This document shows, piece by piece, positions 1-7,200 of a DNA stretch of 11,669 bases (within the stretch, counting starts at the first letter, position 1; every line of letters begins with the position of its first letter). The stretch covers positions 1 to 11,669 of the forward strand of contig CALCXK010000061.1 of assembly GCA_937905835.1 (NCBI GenBank), written 5' to 3'. Source of the DNA: an uncultured Ilumatobacter sp. (lineage in GTDB: Bacteria; Actinomycetota; Acidimicrobiia; Acidimicrobiales; Ilumatobacteraceae). Position numbers and translations under genes: made by a program. Under the pieces are notes generated by a model that ran no database searches, was not told the DNA's origin, and saw only the letters and a program-made list of their open reading frames with translations.

Positions 1-57
1 CACTCATGTTCAGATTCTCGCGCATCCGAACGAGCCGATCGGTTGACGGAAATCATC

Positions 58-94
58 CTCGCAGCGGACCCGCTGGAGCGTTCTTTGCTGCGAG
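58..94 (+). repeat. Leader inverted repeat in front of the ABC operon
   Basis: CTCGCAGC (58-65) and GCTGCGAG (87-94) are perfect 8-bp inverted repeats around a 21-nt spacer, and could fold in RNA just before the GTG at 105. An 11-nt direct repeat, AATCATCCTCG, also occurs at 51-61 and 95-105, its second copy running into the GTG. Chance is not excluded in such short sequence, but the two overlapping symmetries sit exactly in the presumed leader. Confidence 0.35.
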
Positions 95-104
95 AATCAT
101 CCTC

Positions 105-1055
105 GTGACAGCGATCATCGAGACCTCGGGCCTGGTCATGCAGTTTCCGAACACTCGGGCGCTCGACGGCCTCGACATCAGCATTCCGCCCGGCGTCACC
201 GGGCTGGTCGGAGCGAATGGCGCCGGAAAGACCACGCTGATCTCGCTGACGCTCGGCCTCTTAAAGCCCACCTCCGGATCCATCACGGTGCTCGGACTCG
301 ACCCGAACGTGCACGGTCCCGCACTGCGCGCCCAGATCGGGTACGGCCCAGAGCGCAACGTGCTGCCCGACGACCTCCGGGCCTACGATTTTGTTCGCCA
401 TTTGGCCGAAGTCAAGGGACTCCCCCGCAACGAGGCCCGGACGCGAGCAAGCGACTCGCTCTACCTCGTCGGCTTGGGTGAGGAGCGGTTCCGGGCGCTG
501 GGCACCATGTCGACCGGCCAACGCCAACGCGTCAAGCTTGCCCAAGCGATTGCCGCCGACCCACGTTTCATCGTGCTCGACGAACCAACCGACGGCCTCG
601 ACCCCGTGCAGCGCGACGAGATGTTGAACATCATCGTCCAGGTCAACCGTGACTTCGGGATCGACGTCATGCTCTCGTCGCACGTGCTCGAAGAGGTAGA
701 ACGGGTTTGCGACCACGTTGTCGCACTCGATCAGGGCCGGCTCGTCGCACACGGCGCGATGAGCGAACTGGCCGGCGCATCAGGTGGCGTCGAACTCGAA
801 CTGGTCGACGTCGATGAACCGCCGCACAGTGTCGACGTCGTCGTTCAACTGCTCCAAGCATCGGGCGCAACGGTCGAACGCAGCGGCGCCGTCCTGTCTG
901 TCACGGGCAAGTCAGACGACGAACTCTTCGACGCCGTCGGGGCCGCTGTGGCACAGGCTGGCGCCCGCCTACGTCGCCTCGGACAGCGCCGGCGCACGCT
1001 CGACGACATCTTCACCGATCAGCCCCGCCACGACGTCGAAAAGGTCACCCAATGA
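105..1055 (+). CDS. ABC transporter ATP-binding protein (ABC-2 type exporter, first ATPase)
   Basis: This is a cytoplasmic ATPase subunit that would power the permease encoded next to it. Numbered from the GTG at 105 (316 aa), it shows Walker A GANGAGKT (36-43), signature STGQRQ (136-141), Walker B FIVLDEP (155-161), D-loop GLDP and the switch histidine H192 in SSH. The Q-loop position reads GYGPERN, so the usual Gln is Glu; I believe this occurs in other ATPases of this NatA/CcmA-like group. The last ~90 residues form the C-terminal extension common in such exporter ATPases. The frame is open from an ATG at 6, but that start adds 33 residues that match no ABC domain. GTG 105 starts exactly at the first expected beta-strand (TAIIETSGLVMQF). 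No strong ribosome binding site is visible. The stop overlaps the next start (ATGA), so the two genes are probably translationally coupled. The transported substrate cannot be told from sequence. Confidence 0.93.
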   Translation: MTAIIETSGLVMQFPNTRALDGLDISIPPGVTGLVGANGAGKTTLISLTLGLLKPTSGSITVLGLDPNVHGPALRAQIGYGPERNVLPDDLRAYDFVRHLAEVKGLPRNEARTRASDSLYLVGLGEERFRALGTMSTGQRQRVKLAQAIAADPRFIVLDEPTDGLDPVQRDEMLNIIVQVNRDFGIDVMLSSHVLEEVERVCDHVVALDQGRLVAHGAMSELAGASGGVELELVDVDEPPHSVDVVVQLLQASGATVERSGAVLSVTGKSDDELFDAVGAAVAQAGARLRRLGQRRRTLDDIFTDQPRHDVEKVTQ

Positions 1056-1933
1056 CCAGCGCCGGGCCATCCTCTCGGGGCGATGCCCAGATCTCGGCAC
1101 GCGGGTTTCAGCGATATGACGGCGAACGCGCCGGTGTCGCCGGATCGATTCGCAGCGTCACGTGGCAAAGCATGCGGGCCACACTTGGGCTCGGTCGGCC
1201 GGCGAAAAACAAGATCTTCCCGGTCATCGCCGTCGCCATCGCCTACGTCCCCGCGATTGTCTTCATCGGCCTTGCCGTACTGATTCCGTCGGGCATCGTC
1301 GACGGTCCGTCATACCCCGAGTACTACGGCTTCGTCACCTCGGCAATCGCGCTGTTCGCAGCGCTCGTCGCCCCGGAGGTGCTCGTCTCGGATCGACGCA
1401 ACGGCATGCTGGCGATGTACCTGTCGACGCCGCTGCACCGCGGGACCTACCTGGTTGCCAAGATGCTCGCTGTTTCCCTGACGCTCGGCCTCGTCACGCT
1501 CGGCCCGCCGTTCCTGGTACTACTCGGCTACACGTTCGACGGTTCTGGGCCCGACGGGTTCGGAAACTGGTTGATCGTACTGTTCCGCATCATCTTGTCC
1601 GGTGCTGCGGTGTCGGCAGCGCTGACCGCGATCTCGATGGCAGCATCGTCAATCACCGACCGTCGTGCCTTCGCGTCGATCGGCGTCGTCTTGCTGATCC
1701 TTGCCTCGCCAATCGTCGCCGGGTCGCTCGTCGACGGCGCGCAGCTTTCGCCGAATTGGCGGCTGATCGACGTGTTCTCCATGCCCTTCGAGCTGGTCTT
1801 CCGGATCTTTGGAGAGCCGGGCAACTTCCCTGAGGTCTCCACCTTGGCAGTCGTCGCCGTCAACGCCGCATGGACATTTGGCGGCCTGGCCGTCGTTGTC
1901 TGGCGCTACTCAAGATTGGTGATCGCACGATGA
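1052..1933 (+). CDS. ABC-2 type permease, first of two
   Basis: This 293-aa integral membrane protein is the channel partner of the upstream ATPase. About 40-50 N-terminal residues are polar and presumably cytoplasmic. About six hydrophobic segments follow, near residues 56-78, 94-113, 136-158, 175-197, 207-226 and 264-285. Between segments 2 and 3 lies the stretch VSDRRNGMLAMYLSTPL (112-128), a cytoplasmic coupling-loop pattern typical of ABC-2 permeases. The ATG at 1052 overlaps the stop of the ATPase gene as ATGA, and its own TGA overlaps the next gene in the same way. The protein ends soon after the last membrane helix in WRYSRLVIAR, also usual for the family. Assignment to ABC-2 is from the coupling loop and context; specificity is unknown. 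Confidence 0.88.
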   Translation: MTSAGPSSRGDAQISARGFQRYDGERAGVAGSIRSVTWQSMRATLGLGRPAKNKIFPVIAVAIAYVPAIVFIGLAVLIPSGIVDGPSYPEYYGFVTSAIALFAALVAPEVLVSDRRNGMLAMYLSTPLHRGTYLVAKMLAVSLTLGLVTLGPPFLVLLGYTFDGSGPDGFGNWLIVLFRIILSGAAVSAALTAISMAASSITDRRAFASIGVVLLILASPIVAGSLVDGAQLSPNWRLIDVFSMPFELVFRIFGEPGNFPEVSTLAVVAVNAAWTFGGLAVVVWRYSRLVIAR

Positions 1934-2919
1934 CCACGCTTCCACCCCCGGCGGCGCCGCTTGCGCCCCCGAACCCCGACGCGCTTGCAACCAACGCCAT
2001 GATCACCGTCAATGAGGTCTCGAAATTCTTCGGATCCATCGTTGCGATCAGCGACGTCAACTTTGCGATCGGCGGCGGCGTCACTGCGCTGCTCGGCCCG
2101 AACGGGGCCGGCAAGTCAACGCTGTTCCGCATGATGTGCGGCTTGACCGCACCATCGAAGGGTTCGATTCGCGTACTGGGCAGCGACCCGCGAACCGACC
2201 GGTCCGTACGCGGCCGCATCGCGCTGGTCCCCCAACAAGACGCACTCTTCGATTACCTGAGCGCCATCGAAATGGTCCGGGTCAGCGCCGAGAGCCACGC
2301 GATGCCCGACCCCAAAGGCGTTGCACGCTGGGCACTCGAGCAGGTTGATCTGACCGACGTCGGCACCAAGCCCGTCGGGCAGTTCTCTAAAGGCATGCGC
2401 CAGCGCGTCAAGGTGGCGTGCGCGTTGGTGAACGACCCGGAGGTACTCATTCTCGACGAACCGCTCACGGGCCTCGACCCTGTCCAGCGTCGCCACATGA
2501 TCGCCCTCTTCCACGCACTTGGCGACGCCGGCCGCTGCGTCCTCGTGTCGAGCCATGTCCTCGACGAAGTCGCCCGGCTCGGCTCACGCGTCCTCGTCAT
2601 CGCTCAGGGCCGACTCGTCGCGAGCGGCGACTACCGCGACCTGCGAACGCTGATGGACGACCGGCCGCTGCGCATCCGGATCGGCGCCAGCGCACCACGC
2701 CGGCTCGGTACAGCACTCGTCGAACGTGGGCTCGTCACAGCGCTTTCTCTCGACACCCACGACAGCCCCGGCCACCTCGTTGTCGACACGCTCGATGCCG
2801 ACAGGCTCGGACGCAAGCTCGCACCGATCGCCACCGAACTCGACATCCGACTCACCGAAGTCTCCCCGCTCGACGACGATCTCGAGTCAGTGTTCCGCTA
2901 CCTCCTGGACGGCCGATGA
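1930..2919 (+). CDS. ABC transporter ATP-binding protein (second ATPase)
   Basis: This 329-aa ATPase is paralogous to, but clearly different from, the first. It shows Walker A GPNGAGKST (56-64), Q-loop VPQQ (100-103), signature FSKGMRQR (152-159), Walker B VLILDEP (172-178), D-loop GLDP (181-184) and switch H209, so every catalytic motif is present and the Q-loop is canonical. The frame opens at 1870, but the ATG at 1930 overlaps the previous stop as ATGA, matching the other junctions. It gives a Pro/Ala-rich tail of about 23 residues before the ABC domain. An ATG at 1999 (residue 24) would remove that tail but lacks a visible ribosome binding site. The C-terminal ~100 residues are the accessory domain of exporter ATPases. 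It probably pairs with the first ATPase under the two permeases, or forms a second ATPase/permease pair. Confidence 0.93.
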   Translation: MTTLPPPAAPLAPPNPDALATNAMITVNEVSKFFGSIVAISDVNFAIGGGVTALLGPNGAGKSTLFRMMCGLTAPSKGSIRVLGSDPRTDRSVRGRIALVPQQDALFDYLSAIEMVRVSAESHAMPDPKGVARWALEQVDLTDVGTKPVGQFSKGMRQRVKVACALVNDPEVLILDEPLTGLDPVQRRHMIALFHALGDAGRCVLVSSHVLDEVARLGSRVLVIAQGRLVASGDYRDLRTLMDDRPLRIRIGASAPRRLGTALVERGLVTALSLDTHDSPGHLVVDTLDADRLGRKLAPIATELDIRLTEVSPLDDDLESVFRYLLDGR

Positions 2920-3695
2920 CCGATATGCCCCACGCCCCCGGCTCATCAACGCCTCATCAGCCGACAACTGAGCGGAGCGTGCCCGCCCTGGCCGCCCTGT
3001 TGCTGTCGTATCGCGTCGTCCTCCGACAGTTGACCAGCGTCGCGCGCATCATTGCGCTCACGCTGCTCGCGCTCGTCTCGACGGTCGCCGCCTTCGCGCT
3101 GGGCCGCGCTGATGCTGACCTCGAAGCCGCAGTCAGGTTGATCTCGGCGCTCGGCTTTGCTGTTGTGATCCCCGTTGTCAGCCTCGTGTTCGGCGGTGCC
3201 GCGATTGGCGATCTACGCGACGACAAGACGCTGGTGTACCTGTGGCTGCGGCCCATGGATCGCTGGCCAATCGTGGTCGGAGCATTTCTTGCCGCAGTCA
3301 CGCTCACGGCCCCCATCACACTCATTCCTGTCGTACTCGCCGCGGTGCTGACGGGCGCTGGTGGTGGCATTGTGCCCGGCACGATCATCGCTGGCATCGT
3401 GGCCGTGGTTGCCTACTGCGCGGTCTTCACGCTGCTCGGCGTCTGGCTGCGCAAGGTGATCGTTTGGGGGCTTGCGTACATCCTCATCTGGGAGGGATTC
3501 ATTGCCCTCGGTGGCGCCGGAGTCGCCCGGTTCGCGATCCGCAAATACACGCGCTCGATCCTCGTCGATCGAACCAGGGTCGACCTCGACCTTGCTGATT
3601 TCTCGACACCGGTCGGCATCATCGTGCCGCTCGTCGTTGCCGTCGTCGCGCTCGCGGTCGCCAGCTGGCGACTCAGCAATCAAGACATCGACTGA
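2916..3695 (+). CDS. ABC-2 type permease, second of two
   Basis: This is a 259-aa membrane protein. A polar, Pro/Ser/Thr-rich N-terminus (1-20) is followed by about six hydrophobic segments, near 43-63, 76-97, 119-145, 154-177, 181-200 and 233-250. The loop GDLRDDKTLVYLWLRPM (98-114) corresponds in place and pattern to the DRRNGMLAMYLSTPL loop of the first permease. Overall similarity is low, so the two are diverged halves rather than a recent duplication. The frame is open from 2418, but everything upstream of 2916 is antifunctional Arg/Pro-rich translation of the ATPase gene. The ATG at 2916 gives the third ATGA overlap in a row. The gene ends the operon proper; the next gene starts 77 bp later. 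Confidence 0.85.
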   Translation: MTDMPHAPGSSTPHQPTTERSVPALAALLLSYRVVLRQLTSVARIIALTLLALVSTVAAFALGRADADLEAAVRLISALGFAVVIPVVSLVFGGAAIGDLRDDKTLVYLWLRPMDRWPIVVGAFLAAVTLTAPITLIPVVLAAVLTGAGGGIVPGTIIAGIVAVVAYCAVFTLLGVWLRKVIVWGLAYILIWEGFIALGGAGVARFAIRKYTRSILVDRTRVDLDLADFSTPVGIIVPLVVAVVALAVASWRLSNQDID

Positions 3696-3727
3696 TACGA
3701 CCGGCACGGCTTCGGGATCGCGCGTCA

Positions 3728-3756
3728 TGCCGGGCTCGGAACAGATTGAGCCCGCA
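3728..3756 (+). other. Stem-loop between the ABC operon and the split-barrel enzyme gene
   Basis: GGGCTC (3732-3737) pairs perfectly with GAGCCC (3748-3753) around a 10-nt loop. TGC (3728-3730) can extend the stem with GCA (3754-3756) past one bulged C. It ends 16 nt before the ATG at 3773. There is no T-run, so it is not a classical intrinsic terminator. It could be an actinobacterial U-less terminator, a processing site or a leader structure. Confidence 0.35.
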
Positions 3757-3772
3757 GCAGGTTGATGTAGCC

Positions 3773-4189
3773 ATGCAGATCTCTGAAGCAATGGAATTCG
3801 TCGCCGAGCGCAAGAACGCGATGTTGCTCGCCATCAAGTCCGACGGTCGACCCCAGTCGTCGAACATTGCGTACGTGGTGAACGACGTAGGTCAGATCCT
3901 GATCTCGGTGACCGAGGGACGAGCCAAGACCAAGAACCTGCGCCGCGATCCGCGGGCCAGCCTGCACGTCAATCGTGACGACTTCTGGGCCTACGTCGTG
4001 GTCGAGGCAGATGTCGCGCTGACGCCCGTGGCCGCGAGCCCCGACGACGACACCGTCAACCAGCTCGTCGAGTACTACCGCGCTGTGGCCGGCGAGCACG
4101 ACAACTGGGACGAGTACCGCCAGGCCATGGTCGAGGACCAACGGTTGATCCTCACGCTGACGCCAACCCATGCCTACGGGATGCTGTAG
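3773..4189 (+). CDS. PPOX-class split-barrel oxidoreductase, Rv1155-like (probable F420- or FMN-binding)
   Basis: This 138-aa cytosolic protein has the size of single-domain split beta-barrel enzymes related to pyridoxamine-phosphate oxidase. The pattern AMLLAIKSDGRPQSSNIAY (16-34), then ISVTEGRAKTKNLRRDPRAS (44-63) and LHV, is the hallmark of the mycobacterial Rv1155-type 'probable F420-dependent' group. In that group the basic GRAKTKNLRRDPR stretch contacts the cofactor phosphate. The tail ends in ILTLTPTHAYGML, also typical. Which cofactor (F420 or FMN) and substrate are used cannot be read from sequence. The ATG at 3773 is chosen over a TTG at 3746 because family similarity begins there; GCAGG at 3757-3761 is a weak, rather distant ribosome binding site. 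It may be co-transcribed with the ABC genes 77 bp upstream. It converges on the large ATPase gene with a 46-bp gap in which I see no strong hairpin. Confidence 0.88.
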   Translation: MQISEAMEFVAERKNAMLLAIKSDGRPQSSNIAYVVNDVGQILISVTEGRAKTKNLRRDPRASLHVNRDDFWAYVVVEADVALTPVAASPDDDTVNQLVEYYRAVAGEHDNWDEYRQAMVEDQRLILTLTPTHAYGML

Positions 4190-4235
4190 CACTGACCGCT
4201 GTTCCCCGAGCTTGATCTTGGCGGCGCGAAGGGTT

Positions 4236-7200
4236 TCAGGCGCGTGCGATTTGCACGAGGCGATGTCCTCGGCCGTCAATAACCCATCCGAGGCCGGGCC
4301 GCGCGGCAATGAGTGATCGACGCGGCAGCGTGACCCCGAGCAGGTCGCCATCGACTTCACCGGGCGACGTCAAGATGATTCCGCACCGGCTTCGGGCGAC
4401 CTCCCGCGTCCAGTGGCCGTACGCAGATCGGACGGCATCGAGCCGCGCCGCCGCGATCACCATCACGCCAACGGGTGGGTCGTTCACGAGGCCAGCAATG
4501 ACGCCAAGCGGATCGTCGACGCGCTCGGCATCGTCAATCACCACCAAGGTCGGCGCCGTCCAACCAGCGACGTCGTCGACCGTCAGCGCGGTCCGGCGAT
4601 CGACCTCCACGATCTGGCCGCCCGGGTGCACTGCAGCCCACGCTGCAACGATCCGTCGGAGCGCCGTCGACTTACCCGTTACTGCGGCGCCTCCGATGAA
4701 TACGTGGTCGCCCTTCGGCACGAGCAGTGTCGACGTCAACAGATCGTCGGCGCTCAGACCAAGTGCCAGCGAGGTGCTGTCTGACACCTCCTGCCCGGTC
4801 GAACGTTTGAGGTCGGCACCTGCCACTTCAGCCGGAAGCAACTCCACCGGAGCCGGGCCGGCGGCGCCGTGTCGGCCAGGCAGTTCGGCCATCCCGTCGG
4901 CACCGATTGCCACCTGGGCTTCGAGGCTGCTCGATGCGATCCGCAGCCGTCCAGGACACTCGGCTCCGACCGGGACAACACCGAACGATCGGGCTACACC
5001 CGGGTCATCGACATGGAACACCCACGTGTCTGCTGCGGTCGCTCGACCTGAGGAAGTCCCTCCATCGTCGGTCCAGCAACACGCGAGGCCAACCGCCGGG
5101 CCGTCGGCGAGAATCCGTTCGAGTAGTGCGAGCGTCGGGGCCATCTCGATCGACGACAACGCGAGACGTAACGAGGCCAGCCCGTCGATCGCGAGCGAGA
5201 TCGTCGGCGCCTGGCCGCCATAGTTTCCTGTCTGATCGATCGACGCATCGAGTCGGGCGAGTAGCCGGTGGAGGCGCTCACTCTCGGTCACTCGGACGAC
5301 CGCGCCGCAGTGTCCGATTCCGGCAACGCCGTCGAGCGCATGATCACGACGAGCATCGATCACGTACCAGTGCTCGATCGCCGGGGACGCAATGCGACAG
5401 CGTGCCGCAATCACGGAAATGAGTGTCGACGTCGTTCCGGATCCCACGGCACCGACCAGCGCGAGGTGACCCCGTTCCCGCTCCCAACGCAACGGCATCC
5501 GACCCTGTTCGCTCGGGACGTCGATGAGGCCGACGGCATCATGAGGGATCGCGCCGATCGTCTCGTTGACGGCGCTCGGTGGGAGGTCCACAGGCAACAC
5601 GTCGATCCACGGTCGATGGGGCGGTTCGATCCGGGCTAACCGAGCAGCATCGCGAATCGTGGCCACTGCGAGTTCGAGTTCGGATCGGCCAGTCGACTCG
5701 ACGCAGTTGTTGGTGGCCGGATGCCTGACAACGAGGCCTCGGTCCTCGGCGACCACGGGCCCCGTGCACCGCACCGCCTGGAACACGATCAGTTCGTCGG
5801 GCCCCAGGCGGAGCGCTGATCGGCCCGGGAGAGCCCGGGAGAACTCAGTGGGGACAGCGTCGTTGACAACATCGTGAGCATCGGCGACGTCATTGAGGCG
5901 GAGCGCGAGTCGCAAGTTCGTGTTGGCTCGGATCTCGTCGGTCACGACTCCCGCCGGACGCTGTGTCGCGAGAATCAGATGCACCCCCAGGCTGCGGCCG
6001 CGTTGCGCGATGCCGACGAGGGCCGACAGAAACTCGGGAAGTTCCTTCGCCAGTGCAGCGAACTCGTCGATCACGACCACCAAGCGCGGCAAGGTCGGCG
6101 CCTCAGCGCGGAGCCGATAGTCGGAAAGGTCGCTCGCACCAACGGACCGCAGGAGGCGCTCCCGACGGTGCAATTCAGCGTCGAGGCTGACAAGCGCACG
6201 TTCCGCGAGGCCATCGTCGAGATCGGTGACGAGGCCAACCGTGTGCGGGAGGTCGGCACACGCGTCGAATGTCGAGCCGCCCTTGTAGTCGACGAGCACG
6301 AACGTCACATGGTCTGGGCTGAGCTGAGCCGCAAGTCCAATGACCAGGCTGCGCAACAGCTCACTCTTGCCCGAACCCGTCGTGCCAGCAATGAGCGCAT
6401 GCGGCCCGTCTCGCACGAGGTCCACCTCGACCAACCCATCGACGGAATGTCCCAGCGGCATCGATGGTGCTGGATCCGAACCGCCCGCCCGCCATCGTTC
6501 GACAAGCCGACGAGCAGGTGTCGCACCGACCAGCACCGGGTCGACATCGCCGAGCGAGACAGCTGTCGGCAATCGACCCGCCTGGCCTCCTGCCCGTTCC
6601 GGGTCTGACAGGCCCGCGAGCCTGCGCGCTGCTGCATGTGCCGTCGCCTCGGTGATACCGGCCATTCGAACGTCGCGTACCTGGGCGGGTGCAGCCTCGT
6701 CGTCGATGCGAAGTCGACCGGTCGGCCCGACCATGATCGTTCGATCACAGACCGCCGGCGTCGATTGCTCGGGTTCGACGGCGACCAGCACTGCGGGCTG
6801 GGCGGTGTCGAGATAGCGGCGCAGCGGGCCGGTCCGCACAGCGAGGAGACTGGGGTCGTTGACGATCAACAGCGTCGGCCTCAGCGCGTCGACGGCGACC
6901 GAACCAAGGAGCGCAGCCAGTGCCACGCCATCGCCGGCGTCGGCGATCATCGGACGGTTCACGGCGTCGCGCACCTGCGGCAACCATTCTGCCCACTTCC
7001 AGCGATCGGCGTTGACCGTGACGACGACCAGTTGCCAGTCTGCAGGCCCGACAGAAATCGCAAGTTGGATGACGATGGAGCGCAGCAGCGCCCCGACGAG
7101 CGCCGACCTGCCGTGCACGGCAACGGCGCGTCCTGGCTCGATCAGAAGTGGAACGCCAACATCGCTGAGCAGGCCAGCATTTTGCAACGCGGCCTGGCTG

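Noticed and set aside
6..104. 33-residue N-terminal extension of the first ATPase
   Set aside because: The extra residues match no ABC domain element, and the GTG at 105 places the start at the first beta-strand.
2418..2915. N-terminal extension of the second permease frame
   Set aside because: The translation is Arg/Pro/His-rich shadow of the ATPase gene; the ATG at 2916 with ATGA overlap and a normal permease N-terminus is the credible start.
4190..4235. Terminator between the two convergent genes
   Set aside because: Only a weak 5-bp stem with wobble pairs can be drawn and there is no T-run, so I do not claim one.
4309..5223. 304-codon plus-strand open frame
   Set aside because: It is antisense to the FtsK-like gene, with Ser/Arg/Pro-rich low-complexity translation and no family motif.
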